Part shown: positions 22,199-28,272 of the stretch, piece after piece | Layout: each line of letters begins with the position of its first letter | How positions within the stretch are numbered: the stretch's first letter is position 1 | Source: Thermoleophilia bacterium | GTDB lineage: Bacteria > Actinomycetota > Thermoleophilia > Gaiellales > Gaiellaceae | Direction: 5' to 3' | Length of the DNA: 29,511 nucleotides | NCBI GenBank assembly: GCA_025934335.1 | Contig: JAICYG010000007.1 | Coordinates: 1-29,511 of the forward strand | The notes under the pieces: model-generated | What the model was told of the DNA's origin: nothing | Databases searched by the model: none | Seen by the model: only the letters and a program-made list of their open reading frames with translations | Program-made: the position numbers and the translations under genes

Positions 22199-23014
22199 CT
22201 ACGAGCTCCGCGGCGGCGCGATGTTCACCTGGACGAGCCGCCTCGTCGAGGTACCTGCGAGCAGGTCCTGTCCCTCGACGCGGGCCCGCACGAACAGGAC
22301 GAGATAGCCCTTGCGCGGGAAGAACTTCGAGGGCTGCAGCTTCACGTTCGCCCAACCGTTCGCGTCGGTGTGAACCTCGGACATCGGCGCGACGCGGCTG
22401 TACGGCAGTCCCTCCACGAACACGGCGGCGTTCTGCACCGAGTTCTGGTGGCTATCAGCGACGTGTACCTGCATCACGGTTGCGGTCGTCCGCGAGACGA
22501 TCGGGTTCGCCGAGTAGCGCACGTTGTCCACGATCAGCCGGTTCGGCAGCGTGACGAGGTTCGCCGCCACCTGCTTCCCCGTCGGATACGCCGCCACGAC
22601 GACGGCCGTCTGGCTCGACTGCTGCGTCGTCGTGCCGCTCGAGTTCTTCGCCGTCACGTATGCGCGGATCGTGTGACCGACGTCGGCCGTCGTGAGCGTG
22701 TACGCGTTCGAGCTCGCGCCGGAGATGGCAGCACAGTTGTTGCCGGCGCTGTCGCAGCGGCCCCATGTGTAGGTGTACGAGCTGATCGTCGAGCTGCTCT
22801 GCCAGTCGCCGTTCGACGTCGTCAGCTTCTGCCCGACCGAGGTCGTGCCGCTGATCGCCGGAGCCTTCACGGGCGCCGGATGGCCGTATTCGTACTGGGC
22901 TGCGCTCGACGAGCCGAAGGCGCCGCCGCTCGTCACGAGCAGCGTCGCCGTGGCCGCCGCCACCGCCCCGAGCAGCACGCTGAGTAGCCAGCGTGCCCTG
23001 GACGTATGCGTCAT
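22199..23014 (-). CDS. Secreted protein with Ig-like domains, function unknown
   Basis: A 271-residue exported protein. ATG 23014 has an excellent ribosome binding site (GGAAGGAG) and starts a signal peptide (MTHTSRARWLLSVLLGAVAAA). Residues about 50-140 form an Ig-like beta domain (PAISGTTSVGQKLTTSNGDW, YTWGRCDSAGNNCAAI, YTLTTADVGHTIRAYVTA), of a kind often repeated in actinobacterial surface proteins, with two cysteines that may pair. Residues about 165-265 are a second beta-rich domain (VMQVHVADSHQNSVQNAAVFV, HTDANGWANVKL). It is Ser/Thr-rich between strands. It precedes the O-antigen-ligase-like gene by eight bases, so the partner could act on it; this is inference. Confidence 0.75.
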   Translation of the reverse strand: MTHTSRARWLLSVLLGAVAAATATLLVTSGGAFGSSSAAQYEYGHPAPVKAPAISGTTSVGQKLTTSNGDWQSSSTISSYTYTWGRCDSAGNNCAAISGASSNAYTLTTADVGHTIRAYVTAKNSSGTTTQQSSQTAVVVAAYPTGKQVAANLVTLPNRLIVDNVRYSANPIVSRTTATVMQVHVADSHQNSVQNAAVFVEGLPYSRVAPMSEVHTDANGWANVKLQPSKFFPRKGYLVLFVRARVEGQDLLAGTSTRRLVQVNIAPPRSS

Positions 23015-23078
23015 GCGATTCTCCTTCCGGGTCATCCAGCCACCGTAGGAACCGCGCATGAGTGGCGGCCAAGGCTTG

Positions 23079-23096
23079 TGTGAGCGTCTGCTCACA
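23079..23096. promoter_or_regulatory. Inverted repeat, candidate operator before the PhoR-type kinase gene
   Basis: TGTGAGC (23079-23085) and GCTCACA (23090-23096) are perfect reverse complements around GTCT, in the 106-base divergent gap. A further TGTGAG copy lies at 23115-23120, 36 bases from the first. A TACGGT -10-like box at 23106-23111 would place the repeat over the -35 region of the kinase promoter; another TACGGT lies on the minus strand at 23042-23047. Autoregulation by the linked OmpR-type regulator is plausible. Confidence 0.4.
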
Positions 23097-23120
23097 GATG
23101 CCCGTTACGGTCTTTGTGAG

Positions 23121-24812
23121 GTGAGTCGGCTCCGGCTCGGCATGCGCTGGTGGCTCGCAGGCGCGTTCGCCCTGATCGCGGCGTTGACCGCCGTCCTGAC
23201 GGCGACGGTTTCGTCTCGGCAGGTCGACCGCGACGTGCAGGCGAACGCGCGCGAGATCGCGATCGGGCAAAGCGTGTCGGCGGGCTTCGAGATCGAGCGC
23301 GCGATTCGTGCCGGTCGCCTCGACGTGCAGACACGCGCGTCGGGCGTGCGTTACGGCCTGGCGCTCTTCGTCTTCTCGCCGGACGGCCGGATCATCGCGT
23401 CGACGCACGGCCGCGTCCGCTGGCAGGGCGTGCCGGAGCGGCAGCGGGCGCTCGGGACGGCGCGCGCCGGCCGCCGTTTCGTCGACACGTTCGGCACGGC
23501 GACGCTCGTCGCGCTCCCGTTGCGCCGCACGTCGACGGCAGCGGCGCTCGTCGCCTACGCGCCGCGGCCCGGCGCGTTCGGCACGTCGCTCTCGATCTTC
23601 CGCAGCGAGACGATCCGCGCCGCCGTCTGGTCGGCGCTCGCCGCAGCGGCGCTCGGCGCCGTGCTGGCGTGGCTCGCGGCGCGCCGGCTACGCGGGATCG
23701 CAGCGACGGCACGCAAGATCGAAGCCGGTGACTTCGAGACGGAGCTCCACTCGAGCTTCGGGGACGAGATCGGCGACCTCGCGACGACGGTCGACGGGAT
23801 GCGCCGCCGCCTCGGCAACGCGTTCGCGCAACTCGAGGCCGAGCGCGACCGGCTCGAGCTCCTGCTCGACCGGCTGCACGAGGGAGTGATCGCCGCGGAC
23901 TCCGAGCTTCGCGTGCAGTACGCGAACGCGAGCATCCGCGGCCGGCTGTCGCAGCTCGAGCCGGGCACGCCGCTACCCGACACGTTCGAGGACCTGCCGC
24001 TGCGGGCGCTCGCGAAGCAGCTCTTCGTGCGCGGCGCGCCCGTCGCGGAGGCGCGGTCGCACAGCGCGGACGGCGCGACCTACTCGCTCGTCGGCATCCC
24101 CGCTGCGGGCACCGAGCTTGCGGTGCTCGTGCTCGCCGACATCACGGCCGACGAGCGCCGCCGCCGGGCCGAGCGCGAGTTCGTCGCGAACGCGTCGCAC
24201 GAGCTGCGCACGCCGGTGAGCGCGATCGCGACGGCGGTCGAGGCGCTCGAGCTGGGTGCCCGCGACGACCCGGAGGAGCGCGATCGCTTCATCCGCCTGA
24301 TCGGCCGGCAGGCGCAGCGGCTGACGCGGCTGACGAAGTCGCTGCTCGTGCTGGCACGCGCGCAGACGCGCGAGGAGGGCATGCAGCTCGTGCCGGTCGA
24401 GCTGGGACCGTTCCTCGAGCGAGTCGCGGCGGCGGAGCCGTCGGAACGCGTGCGCGTCGAGGCGGACGGCGCGCCGGCGGCGCTCGCACAGCCGGACGTG
24501 CTCGAGCAGGTGGTCGCAAACCTCGTCGCGAACGCGGTGCGGCACGCGCCGGAGGGCGCGATCGTCGTGCGCGCGGACGGCGACGGCGACGAGGCGGTGA
24601 TCGAGGTGGCGGACGACGGGCCGGGCATACCCGCCGAGGTTCGCGCGCGCGTGTTCGACCGCTTCTACGCGGGGGGCGGCGCGGCGCGCGACGGGTTCGG
24701 CCTCGGGCTCGCGATCGCGCGCGACTCGACGCTCGCGATGCGCGGCCGGCTCGAGCTCGAGTCGGAGGAAGGTTCGGGGACGACGGCCCGCGTGGTACTG
24801 AGGAGAGCATGA
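23121..24812 (+). CDS. PhoR-type sensor histidine kinase (HAMP-PAS-HisKA-HATPase)
   Basis: The 563-residue kinase has membrane segment 1 (MRWWLAGAFALIAALTAVLT, about 8-30), an outside sensor region (31-165), membrane segment 2 (AAVWSALAAAALGAVLAWLA, 167-186), a HAMP domain (RRLRGIAATARKIEAGDF onward), a coiled linker, a PAS-like region (252-345), HisKA with FVANASHELRTP (His360), and a HATPase domain with NLVANAVRHA, VADDGPG and GFGLGLAIA. Stimulus unknown. GTG 23121 is my choice of start; ATG 23142 gives a protein seven residues shorter and GTG could be leaderless behind TACGGT at 23106. The stop overlaps the start of a 23-codon ORF, which in turn overlaps the regulator gene. Kinase-before-regulator order is less usual for OmpR systems. 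Confidence 0.92.
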   Translation: MSRLRLGMRWWLAGAFALIAALTAVLTATVSSRQVDRDVQANAREIAIGQSVSAGFEIERAIRAGRLDVQTRASGVRYGLALFVFSPDGRIIASTHGRVRWQGVPERQRALGTARAGRRFVDTFGTATLVALPLRRTSTAAALVAYAPRPGAFGTSLSIFRSETIRAAVWSALAAAALGAVLAWLAARRLRGIAATARKIEAGDFETELHSSFGDEIGDLATTVDGMRRRLGNAFAQLEAERDRLELLLDRLHEGVIAADSELRVQYANASIRGRLSQLEPGTPLPDTFEDLPLRALAKQLFVRGAPVAEARSHSADGATYSLVGIPAAGTELAVLVLADITADERRRRAEREFVANASHELRTPVSAIATAVEALELGARDDPEERDRFIRLIGRQAQRLTRLTKSLLVLARAQTREEGMQLVPVELGPFLERVAAAEPSERVRVEADGAPAALAQPDVLEQVVANLVANAVRHAPEGAIVVRADGDGDEAVIEVADDGPGIPAEVRARVFDRFYAGGGAARDGFGLGLAIARDSTLAMRGRLELESEEGSGTTARVVLRRA

Positions 24813-24880
24813 GCGTAGGCTCGACGGAGCTCATCAAAGAGCGGAGGCGCCGACCTGCGCGGCGCCGGAGCGGAAAATGA
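24809..24880 (+). CDS. Micro-ORF (23 aa) bridging kinase and regulator genes
   Basis: ATG at 24809 overlaps the kinase stop as ATGA (24809-24812), and TGA at 24878-24880 overlaps the regulator ATG as ATGA (24877-24880). The 24 codons encode MSVGSTELIKERRRRPARRR followed by SGK, with nine Lys/Arg of 23 residues. A strong ribosome binding site (GAGGAG) stands a few bases before the ATG. The ORF fills the whole 64-base gap exactly, which suggests it passes ribosomes from the kinase gene to the regulator gene. It may be only a coupling device or may yield a basic peptide; the regulator also has its own site, GGAGCGGAAA. Confidence 0.5.
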   Translation: MSVGSTELIKERRRRPARRRSGK

Positions 24881-25551
24881 GCCCGAGGATCCTGCTGGCC
24901 GACGACGAGCCCGACCTGCTGGAGCCGGTCGCCTACGCGCTGCGCAGGCACGGCTTCGAGGTGACGACGGTGCCGGACGGCGAGGGGGCGCTGCGCGAGG
25001 CGCGAAGCGGCGGCTACGACCTGCTGATCTGCGACGTGCTGATGCCCGGCACGCTCGGCACCGACGTGACGCGCATCCTGCGGGCGGAGGGCGACTTGCC
25101 GATCATCCTGCTGACGGCCAAGGACGCCGAGGTCGACCGCGTGCTCGGGCTCGAGCTCGGCGCCGACGACTACGTGACGAAGCCGTTCTCGGCGGCCGAG
25201 CTCGTCTCGCGCGTGCGGGCGCTGCTGCGGCGCCGCGAGCTCGACCGTGCGAGCCGAGCCTCGCCGACGCTGAGGGTCGGCGGCCTCACCGTCGACTACG
25301 CGCGCCACGTCGTCGAGGTCGACGGCGGCGACATCGCGTTGACGCCGTCCGAGTTCACGGTGCTGTCGCTGCTTGCGGAGTCGCCCGGACAGGTGTTCTC
25401 GCGGGGGCAGATCATGGAGCGGCTCTGGGACAGCCCGCACACGGGCGACGGCCGCGCGGCCGACGTGCACATCTCGAACCTGCGCCGCAAGGTCGGCTCC
25501 GAGCGAATCGTCACGGTGCGCGAGTTCGGGTACAAGCTCGTCGACGTGTAA
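24877..25551 (+). CDS. OmpR/PhoB-family response regulator
   Basis: The 224-residue protein has a receiver domain with ADDEPD (8-13), phospho-acceptor Asp53 in LLICDVLMPG, Thr80 in ILLTAKD and Lys102 in YVTKPFSA. The C-terminal winged helix runs from LRVGGLTVDYARHVV through LTPSEFTVLSLLAESPGQVFSRGQI to RAADVHISNLRRKVG and TVREFGYKLVDV. It is the partner of the upstream kinase. It may bind the TGTGAG repeats at 23079-23120; a GCTCAC half-site also appears at 25559-25564, before the next gene. ATG 24877 overlaps the stop of the micro-ORF. Confidence 0.95.
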   Translation: MSPRILLADDEPDLLEPVAYALRRHGFEVTTVPDGEGALREARSGGYDLLICDVLMPGTLGTDVTRILRAEGDLPIILLTAKDAEVDRVLGLELGADDYVTKPFSAAELVSRVRALLRRRELDRASRASPTLRVGGLTVDYARHVVEVDGGDIALTPSEFTVLSLLAESPGQVFSRGQIMERLWDSPHTGDGRAADVHISNLRRKVGSERIVTVREFGYKLVDV

Positions 25552-25607
25552 GGAAAGGCTCACGCGATCCTTCGGCGCTGCTTGGGTTCTGCGCCTAGCG
25601 TGGACCT

Positions 25608-25892
25608 GTGGTGGTGGACAGGGCGACCGCACGGGTACTCGCGCGCTGCAACGGCTTCCGGGTCTCGGCGGATGGTGAGGTGGTCGGCGCCGTCGCGACG
25701 CCGGTCTTCTCGGGCACGAAGCTGTTGCCCGAGTACCTGCTCGTGCGCGTCGCGGAGTCGATGCCGGGTGACTACCGGGCGATCCCGCCCGAGCTGATCG
25801 CGGAGGCAGATGCAGAGACGGAGACGGTGTTCCTGGGGATCGCCGCCGACGAGGTGGCGGTGCTGCCCGAGCCCGACTTCTTCGCGCGTTAA
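25608..25892 (+). CDS. Small protein of unknown function (94 aa)
   Basis: The 94-residue frame starts with three GTG codons in a row (25608, 25611, 25614). The protein is acidic and beta-rich: NGFRVSADGEVVGAVATPVF, LLPEYLLVRV, YRAIPPELIAEADAETETVFLGI, ADEVAVLPEPDFF. The alternation of short strands recalls PRC-barrel-like folds, but I do not recognise a family. A TAGCGT box at 25596-25601 would place transcription start at about the GTG codons, so the mRNA may be leaderless. It lies 56 bases after the OmpR-type regulator gene. The TAA stop shares the palindrome TTAA with the dinB stop on the opposite strand. Confidence 0.65.
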   Translation: MVVDRATARVLARCNGFRVSADGEVVGAVATPVFSGTKLLPEYLLVRVAESMPGDYRAIPPELIAEADAETETVFLGIAADEVAVLPEPDFFAR

Positions 25893-27067
25893 TCGGGAAG
25901 GAGCGGCATCTCGATCCCGGCTGCGCGGCCGACGAGGACGCCGCGCGTGATCGCCTTGCTCCCGTAGCGGTCGCGGACGGCGTCGAGCGCCTCGTCGAGC
26001 TCGGCGGCGCCCCGGCCGTCGAGCGGGAGCACGAGTTGCAGCGGAACTGCATCGTGCACGTTCGCGATCGAGATGCCGATCAGCGTCAGCCCCTTGCGCT
26101 CGATCGTCGGGGTCGCCTCGAGGAGCAGCTCGCGGGCGGCGCGCAGAATCGTCTCGGTGCCGGCCGTCGCCTGCGCAAGCGTCCGCGAGCGGGTCGCGCG
26201 CGTGTAGTCGTCGAAACGAAGCCGCAGCACGACGGTGCGCCCCACGCGTTTCGCCTTGCGCATCCGCCGGGTGACGCGGTCGACGAGCGCCTGTAGGTCG
26301 GCGTCGGTCTGCTGCGGGTCGAACGGCCGGCGCCCGTGCGCGCGCTGCGCGCCGATCGAGCGGCGACGCTTGCCGCGCTCGACCGGGCGTGGATCGAGGT
26401 TGTGCGCGAGCGCGTGCAGATGGCGGCCGGTGGCACGTCCGAGAATCGCCACGAGCACGGGCTCCGAGAGGCGCGCGACCTGGCCGACGGTCGAGACGCC
26501 GAGCGCGCGCAGCTTCCTGCTCGTGACCGGACCGACGCCCCAGAGGCGCTCGACCTCCAGCGGGTGCAGGAACGCGAGCTCCTCGCCGGGCGGCACGAGC
26601 AGGAGCCCGTCCGGTTTCGCGACGCCGCTCGCGACCTTCGCCAGGAACTTCGTGCGCGCGATGCCCACGGTGATCGGGAGCCCCACTTCTCCCCTGACGC
26701 GGCGGCGCAGCGTGCCTGCGATCTCGAGCGGCGTGCCGACGCTTCGCTCCATGCCGCGCACGTCGATGAACGCCTCGTCGATCGACAGGCCCTCGACGAC
26801 GGGCGAGATGTCGTCGAAGACGCGGAAGACGGCGCGGCTCGCATCGACGTAGGCCTCGAAGCGCGCGGGCACGACGACCGCCTGCGGGCAGAGACGCTGC
26901 GCCCGCCGCTGCCCCATCGCGGTGCGAACGCCGTATGCCTTCGCCTCGTAGCTCGCCGCGAGCACGACGCCGCCGCCGACGATCACCGGCTTCCCACGCA
27001 GGCGCGGGTCGTCTCGCTGCTCGACCGAGGCGAAGAACGAATCCAGGTCGGCGTGCAGGATCGACAC
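25889..27067 (-). CDS. dinB: DNA polymerase IV (Y-family)
   Basis: DinB is an error-prone translesion polymerase. The 392-residue protein starts at GTG 27067 with the palm motif LHADLDSFFASVE (Asp7), followed by YEAKAYGVRTAM (40-51) and the catalytic acids in SIDEAFID (Asp97, Glu98). The helix-hairpin-helix thumb (LWGVGPVTSRKLRALGVSTVGQ) and the little-finger domain (RRSIGAQRAHGRRPF onward) are complete. No beta-clamp-binding motif of the classic C-terminal form is obvious; QLVLPLD is a candidate. A LexA-type SOS box overlaps the first base of its start codon, so it should be induced by DNA damage. Its stop shares TTAA with the convergent small gene. Confidence 0.94.
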   Translation of the reverse strand: MSILHADLDSFFASVEQRDDPRLRGKPVIVGGGVVLAASYEAKAYGVRTAMGQRRAQRLCPQAVVVPARFEAYVDASRAVFRVFDDISPVVEGLSIDEAFIDVRGMERSVGTPLEIAGTLRRRVRGEVGLPITVGIARTKFLAKVASGVAKPDGLLLVPPGEELAFLHPLEVERLWGVGPVTSRKLRALGVSTVGQVARLSEPVLVAILGRATGRHLHALAHNLDPRPVERGKRRRSIGAQRAHGRRPFDPQQTDADLQALVDRVTRRMRKAKRVGRTVVLRLRFDDYTRATRSRTLAQATAGTETILRAARELLLEATPTIERKGLTLIGISIANVHDAVPLQLVLPLDGRGAAELDEALDAVRDRYGSKAITRGVLVGRAAGIEMPLLPD

Positions 27068-27080
27068 GAACGCATGTTCG
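27067..27080. promoter_or_regulatory. LexA-binding SOS box between dinB and the methyltransferase gene
   Basis: The sequence CGAAC-GCAT-GTTCG (27067-27080) is a perfect match to the Gram-positive and actinobacterial LexA operator CGAAC-N4-GTTCG. It overlaps the first base of the dinB start codon and lies 25 bases before the divergent methyltransferase ATG. Damage-induced control of dinB is therefore very likely; shared control of the methyltransferase is possible. Confidence 0.8.
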
Positions 27081-27105
27081 CACAGCCGAGCCCGAGAATC
27101 GCGCG

Positions 27106-27858
27106 ATGTTCCTCGGCGACACCGCCTACGACGCCTTCATGGGGCGCTACTCGAAGCGGCTCGCCGCGCCGTTCGCCGACTTCGCCGGCGTGGAGCACGG
27201 CCTGCGCGTGGTCGACGTGGGCGCGGGAACCGGCGCGCTGACGACCGAGCTCGCGAGCCGGGGCGCGCACGTCTCGGCCGCCGAGCCGTCGGGCCCGTTC
27301 GCCGCGGCGCTGCGGCAGCGGCTGCCGGAGGTCGAGGTGGAGGAGGCGGCGGCGGAGCGGCTCCCGTGGCCCGACGAGACGTTCGACGTCGCGCTCGCGC
27401 AGCTCGTGATCGCGTTCATGGAGGACGCGCGCGCCGGCGCCGCGGAGATGCGGCGGGTCGCGCGCACGGGGGGGACGGTCGCGGTCTGCATGTGGGATCG
27501 CGACGGGATGGAGATGCTCGCCGCGATCCAGCGGGCGCAGCGCGTGCTCGCGAGCGGCGGCCCGATGCCGGAGGGGCGGACGATGTATCGCACGCCGGAG
27601 GAGATCGAGCCGCTCTTCGCCGACGGCTTCGAGGCCGTGACGACGGAGCCGCTCGCGGTCGAGGCGAGCTACACGGGCTTCGACGAGTTCTGGGAGGCGC
27701 TGCTCGGCGGCGTCGGCCCCGCGGGCGCGTGGGTCACGTCGCTCGACGGCGAGCGTCGCGAAGCCGCCCGTACGGAGCTCCACCGGCAACTCGGGGAGCC
27801 TGCCGGAGAGTTCCGGCTGTCCGCGCGCGCGTGGGCGACGCGCGCCCGGCGTGCGTAG
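27106..27858 (+). CDS. Class I SAM-dependent methyltransferase
   Basis: The 250-residue protein opens MFLGDTAYDAFMGRYSKRLA, a start often seen in small-molecule methyltransferases of the UbiE/MenG type. The SAM-binding motif I is VVDVGAGTG (35-43), with an acidic residue ending strand two (SAAEPSG) and motif II-like DVALAQLVIAFMED. The C-terminal part after RTGGTVAVCMWD is the usual cap. Substrate unknown. ATG 27106 has no clear ribosome binding site, and the longer open frame to 26935 would overlap dinB and is Arg-rich nonsense. It is divergent from dinB over 38 bases holding the SOS box. Confidence 0.85.
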   Translation: MFLGDTAYDAFMGRYSKRLAAPFADFAGVEHGLRVVDVGAGTGALTTELASRGAHVSAAEPSGPFAAALRQRLPEVEVEEAAAERLPWPDETFDVALAQLVIAFMEDARAGAAEMRRVARTGGTVAVCMWDRDGMEMLAAIQRAQRVLASGGPMPEGRTMYRTPEEIEPLFADGFEAVTTEPLAVEASYTGFDEFWEALLGGVGPAGAWVTSLDGERREAARTELHRQLGEPAGEFRLSARAWATRARRA

Positions 27859-27861
27859 CCG

Positions 27862-27897
27862 TTGACTTCGCTCGGTCGCGGACGAATGATTCGTCCG
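27862..27897 (+). promoter_or_regulatory. Promoter with overlapping palindromic operator
   Basis: TTGACT (27862-27867) and AATGAT (27885-27890) are spaced by 17 bases and match the -35 and -10 boxes at five and four of six positions. The -10 box lies inside the perfect 19-base palindrome CGGACGAATGATTCGTCCG (27879-27897). Transcription would start at about the ATG at 27898. A repressor on the palindrome would block this promoter. It could alternatively be a terminator hairpin of the methyltransferase gene, but there is no T-run. Confidence 0.45.
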
Positions 27898-28254
27898 ATG
27901 GGGAGGGCCGTTGGGGGAACGGCTGGGCCTCGGCTGCTGCGGGTGGCCGGAGCGGTCGTGCTCGGCCTCGTGCTGATCGGCGTGGTCGCGTTTTTCGTCG
28001 GCCACGTCGGGCTGACGAGCCGGCACACGGGAGTCGAGGAGGCCGAGGCGTCACCGCGGACGAACCTCGTCCGGCTCCGCTGGCGGCCCGACGAGTTGCT
28101 CCCGGCCCCGAGCCGGGGGCACATCTGCGTGACGTCGGCGCCGCACGGCACGATCTGCGCCGCGTTCGCCGCCGGCGAGCGGCCGGCGGACAGCCTGAGA
28201 CGCGAGGTCGCACGTCGCGGCCTTCGGCTGCAGGCGAGTCTCGCGGGACGCTGA
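27898..28254 (+). CDS. Small single-pass membrane protein of unknown function
   Basis: From ATG 27898 the frame encodes 118 residues. A basic N-terminus (MGRAVGGTAGPRLLR) leads to one membrane segment (about 16-38, VAGAVVLGLVLIGVVAFFVGHV), then an outside part with two cysteines (HICVTSAPHGTICAAF, Cys77 and Cys87) and a basic C-terminal helix (RREVARRGLRLQASL). No family recognised. ATG 27886 in the same frame is possible but lies within the palindrome and -10 box; ATG 27898 fits a leaderless start. It ends 18 bases before the dnaE stop on the other strand; a 10-base palindrome ACGGCGCCGT (28255-28264) fills that gap. Confidence 0.6.
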   Translation: MGRAVGGTAGPRLLRVAGAVVLGLVLIGVVAFFVGHVGLTSRHTGVEEAEASPRTNLVRLRWRPDELLPAPSRGHICVTSAPHGTICAAFAAGERPADSLRREVARRGLRLQASLAGR

Positions 28255-28272
28255 ACGGCGCCGTCGTCTGAG

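Noticed and set aside
25552..25607. A terminator hairpin AAGG/CCTT after the OmpR-type regulator gene.
   Set aside because: Only four base pairs with a ten-base loop and no T-run; too weak to call.
26935..27105. A longer N-terminus for the methyltransferase.
   Set aside because: It would be antisense to the dinB catalytic N-terminus and is almost all Arg, Pro and Ser; ATG 27106 gives the usual start of the family.
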